From an uncultured Eubacteriales bacterium (lineage in GTDB: Bacteria > Bacillota > Clostridia > Oscillospirales > CAG-272): a stretch of 7,994 nt of DNA. Position numbers and translations under genes: made by a program. Below the pieces are notes generated by a model, which was not told where the DNA came from, did not search any database, and saw only the letters and a program-made list of their open reading frames with translations. Positions 1 through 5,795 of the stretch are shown one piece after another; positions within the stretch are counted from its first letter, which is position 1; each line of letters opens with the position of its first letter. The stretch lies in assembly GCA_949286815.1 (NCBI GenBank), contig CASEEB010000055.1, positions 1 through 7,994 on the forward strand. Reading direction: 5' to 3'.

Positions 1-1
1 T

Positions 2-90
2 TGGCGGAGACGGTGGGATTCGAACCCACGTGCCCTTTCGGACAACTCGATTTCGAGTCGAGCTCGTTATGACCGCTTCGATACGTCTCC
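2..90 (-). tRNA. tRNA-Ser(CGA)
   Basis: Complete class II tRNA that decodes UCG. Read on the minus strand, the acceptor stem GGAGACG (90-84) pairs with CGTCTCC (12-6). The discriminator base is G and the CCA end is encoded (4-2). The anticodon stem CTCGA/TCGAG encloses the loop CTCGAAA (57-51), with U33 and anticodon CGA at 55-53. A long variable arm (TGTCC-GAAA-GGGCA) and a T arm with the GTTCGAATC loop follow, as expected for serine tRNAs. A degraded copy of its 5' half lies upstream at 127-168. Confidence 0.97.
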
Positions 91-126
91 ATTTAATAAT
101 TATTTAGTTTTTGGGGCAAATAACAT

Positions 127-168
127 GATTTCGAGTCAGCCCCGTTATGACCACTTCGATACCTCTCC
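127..168 (-). pseudogene. tRNA-Ser 5'-half remnant
   Basis: By hand alignment, 36 of 42 bases match positions 49-90 of the neighbouring tRNA-Ser gene. The match covers the 5' acceptor strand, the D arm and the anticodon arm up to its 3' strand, including the CGA anticodon. It then stops abruptly: 91-126 has no variable arm, T arm or CCA end. Substitutions in the anticodon stem leave only about three pairs, so it should not fold as a tRNA. It may be a decayed tandem copy, or a scar of recombination or integration at the tRNA gene. Confidence 0.8.
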
Positions 169-446
169 GTATAATGATTTCATTTGCAGTTACAAAAAAT
201 AATCATGAATCAGCTAAACTCTCAATAACGACAGTCAACACTGACAGTTTCGAGCTTCAAAATGTATATACAGTCATTATAGAATCATATATTATTTTTC
301 AAACCTCATATATTATACCACAAAAAACAAATAAATGCAATAGCAATTAGCAAATTTTTAAAGGTAAACTTAAAATTATCTCAAGAATTTATTATTTACA
401 TAAAAAAATAAATTGATTATCAAATGCTGTAATTCAATTGACAGGC
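169..446. other. AT-rich intergenic stretch without a gene
   Basis: Strongly AT-rich DNA between the tRNA remnant and the terminator hairpin. Apart from the possible minus-strand promoter at 276-302, only weak signals are visible, such as the short palindrome TTGATTATCAA at 413-423. The only long open frame here (147-350) begins inside the tRNA remnant, has no ribosome binding site and has low-complexity composition, so it is not called. Confidence 0.6.
276..302 (-). promoter_or_regulatory. possible promoter for the tRNA region
   Basis: On the minus strand TTGAAA (302-297) and TATAAT (281-276) are separated by 15 bases, or 16 if TTTGAA is taken as the -35. The spacing is short and the surroundings are AT-rich, so a chance match is possible. 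It points towards the tRNA remnant and tRNA-Ser, with a start about 100 bases before the remnant. Confidence 0.3.
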
Positions 447-522
447 GACAAACAAAAAGAAAAACAGCTCCTTTTGTGAAATAAAATTCGTGACCAAACC
501 AAATTAAATCTCAAAAGGAGCT
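447..522 (-). terminator. intrinsic terminator of the regulator/lipoprotein operon
   Basis: On the minus strand AGCTCCTTTTG (522-512) pairs perfectly over 11 bp with CAAAAGGAGCT (476-466). This is followed at once by a T-rich run (GTTTTTCTTTTTGTTTG, 465-449). It lies about 57 bases after the stop codon of the lipoprotein gene. The loop is unusually long (35 nt) for a textbook terminator. The same inverted repeat could also be the end of a lost mobile element. Confidence 0.6.
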
Positions 523-578
523 ATTTCCAATGAAAATAATAAAAAGTTAAATATAGTCAATATGTTAAATACCGGTAT

Positions 579-1886
579 TCAGCTTAAATTATTAATATAT
601 ACTAACCAATCCGCCTTTAATCCTTCGTAGTCTTTGCCGAAAACAGTTTCTATGTTTTGTGTTTGATATGCTTCAATCACCCTTTCGATTCCGTATGAAT
701 CTGCGAGGTATAATATGAGAGAAGTGGCTTGCTCGTACGAAATCTCGCCGCCTAACGCCTCACAATCTTCTTTATTAACTATTTTATACGCTTGCCCAAG
801 CGTAGTGTACAAGCCCGAATCCAGCTCAACTTTTGCCGCCACATCGGTATACAGACGAAGATCAAAAGCATCGACAGAATCAATTTTCCCGCCTCGGTCA
901 GTATAAGCTTTATATAACTCTTTATAAAGAACAGCCGACTTGTCACCCGCGTTTGCGCGTTCATCAAAATAGCCTTGCTTAACCATTGTAAGGATTTGAA
1001 TATAAGACGCCGCAATCTGATCGTTAAAGCCAAGAGCTTTGCCGAAATAGTTGCAGATTCCCTCGCTCAACCATATGTTCTCATTTTTAGTCACGCCCAT
1101 TGCGTGTACAGCTTCGTGAAGAGTTGAATTGGAATCGTTGATATACATGTTTCCGTTGGAATAAACGGTTTTGGAATATCCGCTTCCGTCAAAGGTCATA
1201 TAGAAATTAAACTGTCGTTCGGTATCAAACACTTCACTCAAATTATTGTCTTCCATATACCTAATCATTTCAGACAGACCCGTGGTGCTGTAGTAAAGAA
1301 ATCCGTGATACTGTGAAATACTTCCCGCGTCGAAATCCTCGAAATAATAGGTCACATTGTCAAATGATATAATATATTTATACGTCGCGTCGGATGTGAA
1401 TTCCATTGTGGTAAAAAAGGATTCCACTTCCTGATTCTGAGTATATTCCGTATCTAAGCCAAGCGATTTTAAGTAAGCCGTTTTGTACTCGCAACGCTTA
1501 TTTATATCAAGAAGAGCATCCGCCCCGTACTCGTTATAAATAAAGGAAAACAGTGCTTTTGCAACCGCAACGGAAGTTTTTTTATCAAATGCGAACATGT
1601 GATCATACAACGTCAAATATGTCATATTTGCGCGATCGGAGAAAAATTCTTTCAAATTTTCAACTTCTTTGTTGCTTTCATATGCGGACAAACCATAAGT
1701 CAACCAAGCCTCGCTGCTGTCGCGGAGGTTTTCAAACGGATCAGCCTGTGTTTCTGTAGGCTCCTCGGTTGTGTTTACTGTGCTTTGGGACTCGGTATTT
1801 TGCACAAGCTTGGGCGATCTTGCGCACGAACCGAGTAAGATTGTAACAAACAAAAGAACGGCTAAAAAAGTAAATTTAGTTTTCAT
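579..1886 (-). CDS. lipoprotein with gluzincin-type metallopeptidase motif
   Basis: Probable membrane-anchored extracellular zinc peptidase of 435 residues. A signal peptide (residues 1-20) ends in the lipobox LGSC, so Cys21 would be lipidated. A Thr/Glu/Ser/Gln-rich linker (about 30-50) then spaces the domain from the membrane. The likely active site is H257-E258-A-V-H261, with E275 in WLSEG as third ligand. This HExxH...E layout resembles the peptidase-MA-like group of gluzincins. The C-terminal part (about 380-435, with YEQATSLILYLADSYG and a final W-x-x-Y-I) also fits that group, where a helical tail follows the catalytic domain. The ATG start has AAGGAAA about 8 bases upstream, inside the end of the preceding regulator gene. 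The stop-to-start gap is three bases, so translation is probably coupled. The substrate is unknown, and a non-catalytic role cannot be excluded. Confidence 0.8.
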   Translation of the reverse strand: MKTKFTFLAVLLFVTILLGSCARSPKLVQNTESQSTVNTTEEPTETQADPFENLRDSSEAWLTYGLSAYESNKEVENLKEFFSDRANMTYLTLYDHMFAFDKKTSVAVAKALFSFIYNEYGADALLDINKRCEYKTAYLKSLGLDTEYTQNQEVESFFTTMEFTSDATYKYIISFDNVTYYFEDFDAGSISQYHGFLYYSTTGLSEMIRYMEDNNLSEVFDTERQFNFYMTFDGSGYSKTVYSNGNMYINDSNSTLHEAVHAMGVTKNENIWLSEGICNYFGKALGFNDQIAASYIQILTMVKQGYFDERANAGDKSAVLYKELYKAYTDRGGKIDSVDAFDLRLYTDVAAKVELDSGLYTTLGQAYKIVNKEDCEALGGEISYEQATSLILYLADSYGIERVIEAYQTQNIETVFGKDYEGLKADWLVYINNLS

Positions 1887-1889
1887 CGC

Positions 1890-2957
1890 TTATTTTCCTT
1901 TCTGAGAAACATATTCGTCGAATCTTTTTTGTATATCTAAAATTTCGTACTTGAATTGCTCAAGTTCCGGTACCTTAAGCATATTTTGAAGTAATTTCTT
2001 ACATAATTGATCGCTCGAAACAGCATTATGCAATGTCGCGGAGTACAGCAGTCTTGATTTATTTTCCTTCTCGGTTTCTATCATATGCTTTTCCAGTGCT
2101 TTGAGTATACGGTCTATGTAATCGGCGGCTTTTTCGGGTTCTCCGAGTTTAACATATATTGATGCGATTTCATAATAATCGTAAAGCAATGGTGGGTCGT
2201 AAAATCCGGCGTATTTACCGTCTAAAACCGTTTCGTAAAGCGCCGCCGCCTTTTTATAATAAAATAACGTCTCTTCGGGAGGCATGTCGGGCAGGATAAG
2301 CTGTCTAACCGAGCATTCAGCGAGATCGATCAGATAAATGAGGTTCTTCTTCACCTGAAGGCGATACTCTTCTCCATCCATAACAAGCTTTGCATATATC
2401 TCGCGGCTATGGCGTAATTTAGGCAGTTTTTTATAATAATACTTACTTTTGTCCTTAATTGTCGGATCGTCCGATTCGGAGCAGATCTGAATCATAACGC
2501 GATAAATCTCATTTCGTATATCATCGTCTGTACAACATTTTTCCGCGCGGTCGGCAAGCGAGATCATCTTTTCAACATGATCCTTATTATACATTTTTTT
2601 GCGAAGTACATGGAGCATTACGTCAGGATAGTAGGTATAGTTATCCGGATTCAATTCAATTTCACACAAAAATGCCTGATATACGCCTTCCTGATCCTTT
2701 TTGACGTAAAGCTCATGAATTTTTGCTTCAAACCTGCGTCGGTGTTCGTTGCCCCACGCCGACTCCATATCAAACATTGAATCTATAGAACATTTGAAAA
2801 GCAAAGCGATTTTGGGCAGAAGGGCTATATCCGGGGATAATAATCCTCGCTCCCATTTTGAAACAGTCTGTGAGGATACCCCCAGATGCTCGGCTACAGC
2901 TTCCTGTGTCATATTCCGAGATATTCTCAGTTCTTTTAGTTTGTTATTCAGTTCCAT
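1890..2957 (-). CDS. XRE-family regulator with long helical C-terminal domain
   Basis: DNA-binding regulator of 355 residues. Residues about 6-60 form a Cro/CI-type helix-turn-helix (NMTQEAVAEHLGVSSQTVSKWERG, written here only as the key stretch 15-38), followed by a helical cap ending in SIDSMFD. Residues about 75-350 are helical and charged. A TPR-like stretch lies at about 232-292 (YYKKAAALYETVL and YEIASIYVKLGEPEKAADY). In such proteins the C-terminal region usually senses a peptide or mediates dimerisation, but no specific family can be named by eye. The start is ATG with GAGG 5 bases upstream. It is the first gene of a two-gene operon with the metallopeptidase lipoprotein, behind a strong promoter (3279-3307) and a long leader. 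It probably regulates its own operon, but that is inference. Confidence 0.85.
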   Translation of the reverse strand: MELNNKLKELRISRNMTQEAVAEHLGVSSQTVSKWERGLLSPDIALLPKIALLFKCSIDSMFDMESAWGNEHRRRFEAKIHELYVKKDQEGVYQAFLCEIELNPDNYTYYPDVMLHVLRKKMYNKDHVEKMISLADRAEKCCTDDDIRNEIYRVMIQICSESDDPTIKDKSKYYYKKLPKLRHSREIYAKLVMDGEEYRLQVKKNLIYLIDLAECSVRQLILPDMPPEETLFYYKKAAALYETVLDGKYAGFYDPPLLYDYYEIASIYVKLGEPEKAADYIDRILKALEKHMIETEKENKSRLLYSATLHNAVSSDQLCKKLLQNMLKVPELEQFKYEILDIQKRFDEYVSQKGK

Positions 2958-2995
2958 AATGACCTCGTTTTTTGTTTCTCATGCAATTATCGTAT

Positions 2996-3010
2996 TTATA
3001 CTTGTTTCAT
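2996..3010 (-). other. four-codon leader ORF with good ribosome binding site
   Basis: In the leader of the XRE gene, GATGAGG (3023-3017) is followed after six bases by ATG AAA CAA GTA TAA, encoding MKQV. The spacing is ideal for initiation. It ends about 40 bases before the XRE start, so it could load ribosomes near the real gene or attenuate it. It may also be the broken start of a lost gene. Confidence 0.35.
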
Positions 3011-3022
3011 AATAATCCTCAT

Positions 3023-3252
3023 CCCGCCGTAGGCGGCGCAAACAGACCATAAGAAATTTTCGGTTTCGTGAAGCGCTTGGATGCCTTCGCGCCCTCCACC
3101 GCGCCGCTTTATGAAAAAGGCGGGCGAAAACTTTCCGTCATTTTGACAGTGCTGTTACCTTTGTCAGCGAGCCGTAAAAAGCGTTCGGCTTTACGGAAAA
3201 ATTATGCGTGAAATCATATGCTCTTTGATGCTAAAAAGTAAAACTTTCACGC
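3023..3252 (-). other. GC-rich hairpin-containing leader, possible dispersed repeat
   Basis: This part of the XRE operon leader is clearly richer in GC than the surrounding intergenic DNA and holds several inverted repeats. GCGTGAAA (3206-3213) pairs with TTTCACGC (3245-3252). CCGTAAA plus GC (3172-3182) pairs with GCTTTACGG (3188-3196). TGACA (3144-3148) pairs with TGTCA (3162-3166). GAAATTTTCG (3053-3062) pairs with CGAAAACTTTC (3125-3135) with one bulge. CCGCC (3024-3028) pairs with GGCGG (3032-3036), or alternatively CCCGCC (3023-3028) with GGCGGG (3119-3124). It contains a ten-codon frame (3141-3109, MTESFRPPFS). It matches no riboswitch I know. It could be a structured leader, a small RNA or a copy of an intergenic repeat family. 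Confidence 0.45.
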
Positions 3253-3278
3253 TATACCCCACTATTTTACATAATTCT

Positions 3279-3307
3279 ATTATATCACAGATTTTATTTG
3301 TTGTAAA
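3279..3307 (-). promoter_or_regulatory. promoter of the XRE/lipoprotein operon
   Basis: On the minus strand TTTACA (3307-3302) and TATAAT (3284-3279) are separated by exactly 17 bases. The -10 is extended by TG at the right place (TGATATAAT). This is one mismatch from the sigma-A consensus. Transcription would start near 3272 and give a leader of about 315 nt before the XRE start codon. Confidence 0.75.
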
Positions 3308-3317
3308 TAGACAATAT

Positions 3318-3335
3318 GGCACATAAATATGTCCG
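3318..3335. promoter_or_regulatory. palindromic operator candidate
   Basis: ACATA-AA-TATGT (3321-3332) is a perfect 5-bp inverted repeat, flanked by GG on the left and CC on the right one base further out. It sits about 10 bases upstream of the -35 of the XRE operon promoter, a plausible place for regulator binding. It is AT-rich and short, so chance is possible. Confidence 0.3.
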
Positions 3336-3362
3336 TTTTATCTCATTATAGCCAATATATAA

Positions 3363-3403
3363 AATAGCCGCCGAGCAAACATTACAGTTACTCGGCGGCT
3401 ATT
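3363..3403. terminator. strong hairpin between divergent promoters
   Basis: AATAGCCGCCGAG (3363-3375) pairs perfectly over 13 bp with CTCGGCGGCTATT (3391-3403) around a 15-nt loop. The arms are A/T-rich outside and GC-rich inside, as in a bidirectional terminator, though the T-run after it is short on both strands. No called gene ends here. It lies between the leftward XRE promoter and the rightward metal-uptake promoter. Confidence 0.55.
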
Positions 3404-3422
3404 ATTTATCAAAAATTAAAAA

Positions 3423-3437
3423 TGAGAATGATTATCA
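3423..3437. promoter_or_regulatory. Fur/Zur-type operator
   Basis: TGAGAATGATTATCA is a 7-1-7 inverted repeat one base away from the Bacillus Fur box TGATAATNATTATCA; boxes of this general kind are shared by Fur, Zur and PerR. It ends six bases before the -35 of the following promoter, so a bound dimer could cover that hexamer. The gene downstream encodes a Fur-family protein, so autoregulation of the whole operon is likely. The box alone does not tell which metal is sensed. Confidence 0.75.
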
Positions 3438-3443
3438 AAATGC

Positions 3444-3472
3444 TTGACAAACAATTTATGATATGATATAAT
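3444..3472 (+). promoter_or_regulatory. promoter of the metal-uptake operon
   Basis: TTGACA (3444-3449) and TATAAT (3467-3472) are both perfect consensus hexamers, separated by 17 bases. The start should lie near 3479, giving a 5' leader of about 90 nt. A promoter this strong is what is expected of an operon held down by a repressor at the adjacent box. Confidence 0.85.
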
Positions 3473-3569
3473 TATTGCAATAGGTCAAAATAGTATTTGA
3501 AACTTATTTTACGTAAACATTGCGAAAAAAAAACGGTTATTATTTTTAAAATCCGAAAAGAGGTTGAAA

Positions 3570-4025
3570 ATGCCAAAAAGTTATAAAACAGAAGGCAGGC
3601 AGAAATTGATTAAATTTATGTCAACTCATCTTGATACTCACTATACTGCCGATCAGATCTGTTTGGAGCTTAACGGAGATCTGAGCCGAAGAAGTTCGGT
3701 TTACCGAAATATTTCTCTGCTGTGCGACGAGGGTGTTCTGCGAAAGTTCCGAAGCGAAGGTGAACGCGCGTACGTATATCAGTATGTGGGGGAAAAAAGC
3801 GGATGCAGTGAACATTTTCATTTGAAATGTCTTTGCTGCGGAAAGCTTATGCATCTTGAGTGCGAGATGGGGGAAAAGCTTAAAACCCATATTCTGCAAA
3901 GTCATTTTTTCGATGTGGACTGCGGGAGAAGTATTCTTTACGGTTTATGCCTTGATTGTAAACTGAAAGAAGAGGATTTGCCGACAAGCATAAAAAAAAT
4001 TTTTCCGAGTAACAATTTTTTTTGA
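3570..4025 (+). CDS. zur: Fur-family metal-responsive repressor, probably Zur
   Basis: Metal-dependent repressor of 151 residues, the usual Fur length. The N-terminal winged helix (about 9-72) has the family's typical recognition region (SRRSSVYRNISLLCDEGVL). The C-terminal part has H82-F-H84 followed by C87-L-C-C90, and then C127-L-D-C130, giving the paired CxxC structural zinc site. H112 probably belongs to the regulatory site. I chose the ATG at 3570 because AGAGG (3559-3563) is six bases upstream; the TTG at 3564 directly abuts that site and cannot be used. It is the first gene of an operon with a ZnuA/ZnuC/ZnuB-type transporter and has a Fur-like box at its promoter. Zinc sensing is inferred from this context; manganese or iron sensing remains possible. 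Confidence 0.85.
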   Translation: MPKSYKTEGRQKLIKFMSTHLDTHYTADQICLELNGDLSRRSSVYRNISLLCDEGVLRKFRSEGERAYVYQYVGEKSGCSEHFHLKCLCCGKLMHLECEMGEKLKTHILQSHFFDVDCGRSILYGLCLDCKLKEEDLPTSIKKIFPSNNFF

Positions 4026-4083
4026 ATTTTACGGATAGTTTATATGATTTTCTGACTTTTTATTGGAGAAGTTTATCTGAACG

Positions 4084-4088
4084 GGAGG
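4084..4088 (+). promoter_or_regulatory. ribosome binding site fixing the acetyltransferase start
   Basis: GGAGG, eight bases before GTG at 4097. The longer frame would start with TTG at 4022, overlapping the repressor stop, and has no such site. The protein after the GTG begins the way this acetyltransferase family normally begins. Confidence 0.8.
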
Positions 4089-4096
4089 AAAACACG

Positions 4097-4741
4097 GTGA
4101 AAGAAGAAGAAAAGATAAGCGCGGGCATTCTGTTCTGTCCCGGCGACCCGGAACTGAAGGCGATAAAGCTGAAAACTCACAATCTGAATGTGGATTATAA
4201 TCAAACTCACGAAGATGAAACCGAAAAGCGCGCCGCCATTCTCTCTGAGATTATCGGAGAATTCGGTGAGGGCGGCTTTATTCAGGGGCCGATAGCGTTT
4301 CATTACGGTAAGCACACAAAAATAGGAAAAAACTTTTTCGGCAATTTTAATTTAACCATACAGGACGACGCTGAGGTTGTCATCGGAGACAATTGCAACT
4401 TCGGTCCCAATGTGACCATTGTCACTCCTTTGCATCCCATGCTTCCGGATGAACGGCGCGCCATGCTTAATGCCTCCGGAGAGATAAAGCGTTTTTGCTA
4501 TGCCAAACCGGTGCGTATCGGAAACGACTGCTGGTTTGGGGCTTCCGTCACGGTTTGTCCCGGTGTAACCATAGGCGACAACTGCGTTATCGGGGCAGGC
4601 AGCGTCGTAACACGCGATATCCCCGCGAACAGCTTTGCCGCGGGAGTGCCCTGTCGGGTAATCCGGGAAATAACCGAAAATGACAGTATGATATACAAGC
4701 CCGATATTCTGGCGGATAACAGTGTAATTCCGCGTCAATAG
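4097..4741 (+). CDS. hexapeptide-repeat O-acetyltransferase (maltose/galactoside type)
   Basis: Acetyl-CoA-dependent sugar O-acetyltransferase of 214 residues, close to the usual size of the Maa/LacA group. The N-terminal helical cap (about 1-60; KISAGILFCPGDPEL, then YNQT) matches the family start. The left-handed beta helix (about 75-190) shows repeats such as IGDNCNFGPNVTI, IGNDCWFGASVTV and IGDNCVIGAGSVVTRDIP. H113 in PLHP is the expected catalytic histidine. A tail of about 24 residues follows the last repeat. The GTG start is set by GGAGG; a 25-residue extension from the TTG at 4022 is unlikely. It lies 71 bases after the repressor gene and 111 bases before znuA with no clear promoter between, so it is probably transcribed with the metal-uptake genes. 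The acceptor substrate cannot be read from sequence, and its role in a metal operon is unclear. Confidence 0.85.
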   Translation: MKEEEKISAGILFCPGDPELKAIKLKTHNLNVDYNQTHEDETEKRAAILSEIIGEFGEGGFIQGPIAFHYGKHTKIGKNFFGNFNLTIQDDAEVVIGDNCNFGPNVTIVTPLHPMLPDERRAMLNASGEIKRFCYAKPVRIGNDCWFGASVTVCPGVTIGDNCVIGAGSVVTRDIPANSFAAGVPCRVIREITENDSMIYKPDILADNSVIPRQ

Positions 4742-4852
4742 CTTATAAAGGAAAAAGGCAAAAAACACAATAACTTATAAACCATAGATTAAGTTTTTTA
4801 AAATTAATTTAAACAGTGTAACTAAACCGAGTTAACGAAAGGATGTTTTAAA

Positions 4853-5794
4853 TTGAAAAAAACAGCGTCAATTTTATTGATCGTCATAATAATATCGGCC
4901 GTACCCGTGTTTACATCATGTTCTGATAAGTCTGAAAATGAAAGCGGCTTGAAAATCGTATGCTCGATTTTCCCTCAGTACGATTTTTGCCGGATAATTA
5001 CCGGAACCGAGGAAAACCTGACGCTTCTGCAAAAAAACGGTACCGACATGCACAGCTATGAACCTACGTCCGGCGACATACTTAAAGTCGCGCAATGCGA
5101 TATACTCGTATATACCGGGGGACAGTCGGACGCTTGGGTGGACGGTGTATTGCGCTCTTCGGAAAACAACGATATAATAACCTGTTCTCTGTTTGATTAT
5201 GTAGACCCCTTATATGAAAGACTTCCCGAACATTCGGATCATGACGGTGATTCGCATGACCACAGCGGCGAAGTTTACGACGAGCATGTCTGGATGTCCG
5301 TAACAAACGCCGCAAAGATTGTCCGGGGGCTTACCGAAATAATTTGTGAAGCCGACCCGGAAAACAAAGACAAATATACCGCAAATTCCGAAAAGTATAT
5401 TGAAAGCTTAAACGCTCTTGACTCGGATTTCAGAAAATTATGTGAAAATTCCCAAACTATAATTGTCGGGGACAGATTTCCGTTCCTGTATTTTACAGAG
5501 GAATACGGTATAGATTATTATGCCGCGTTTCCCGGCTGCTCGGCGGAAACCGAGGCATCCTTTGAAACAGTTACTTTTCTTATAAACAAGGCAAAAGAGC
5601 TGCAGGTTAAATATATTTTTCAGACCGATGACTCAAATCAGGCGGTGGCGCAAAAAATAGCGGAGGACACCGGAGCGAGTGTACTCTCACTGTACTCGTG
5701 CCAATCCATAACCGATGAGCAGTTTGACAGCGGAGAATCATATCTGTCGCTTATGAGAAAAAATTTACAGACGTTAACGGAGGCTTGGAGCTGA
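4853..5794 (+). CDS. znuA: ZnuA/TroA-type metal-binding lipoprotein
   Basis: Extracellular solute-binding protein of 313 residues that captures zinc (or manganese) for the adjacent ABC transporter. The signal peptide ends in FTSC, so Cys23 would be lipidated. H67 (GTDMHSYEPT) and H145 (DEHVWMS) fit the first two metal ligands of the cluster A-I/TroA family. A His/Asp-rich loop (H127 to H137) precedes the second ligand, as is common in zinc-specific members. At the third ligand position, where a His is usual, the sequence reads VGDRFPFLYF, so D207 may replace it. D259 or D260 would be the C-terminal acidic ligand. The TTG start has AAAGGATG (4838-4845) seven bases upstream. It ends one base before the znuC start, so translational coupling is likely. 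Confidence 0.9.
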   Translation: MKKTASILLIVIIISAVPVFTSCSDKSENESGLKIVCSIFPQYDFCRIITGTEENLTLLQKNGTDMHSYEPTSGDILKVAQCDILVYTGGQSDAWVDGVLRSSENNDIITCSLFDYVDPLYERLPEHSDHDGDSHDHSGEVYDEHVWMSVTNAAKIVRGLTEIICEADPENKDKYTANSEKYIESLNALDSDFRKLCENSQTIIVGDRFPFLYFTEEYGIDYYAAFPGCSAETEASFETVTFLINKAKELQVKYIFQTDDSNQAVAQKIAEDTGASVLSLYSCQSITDEQFDSGESYLSLMRKNLQTLTEAWS

Positions 5795-5795
5795 A

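Noticed and set aside
147..350. 67-codon plus-strand open frame
   Set aside because: It begins inside the tRNA remnant, lacks a ribosome binding site, has low-complexity AT-driven composition and shows no recognisable domain.
413..423. Fur-box-like palindrome TTGATTATCAA
   Set aside because: It has only 5-bp arms in very AT-rich DNA and no promoter or gene placed to use it.
2749..3012. Plus-strand open frame over the start of the XRE gene
   Set aside because: It is antisense to a clear helix-turn-helix domain and has no ribosome binding site or domain of its own.
4022..4096. 25-residue N-terminal extension of the O-acetyltransferase from a TTG
   Set aside because: The family starts at the GTG at 4097, which has GGAGG at the right distance; the TTG overlaps the repressor stop and has no site.
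4352..4768. 138-codon minus-strand open frame antisense to the acetyltransferase
   Set aside because: The sense strand encodes clear hexapeptide repeats; the antisense frame is their shadow.
4772..4799. AACTTA/TAAGTT hairpin followed by four T before znuA
   Set aside because: It is a six-base, almost pure A/T stem, too weak to call a terminator, and the operon logic argues for read-through.
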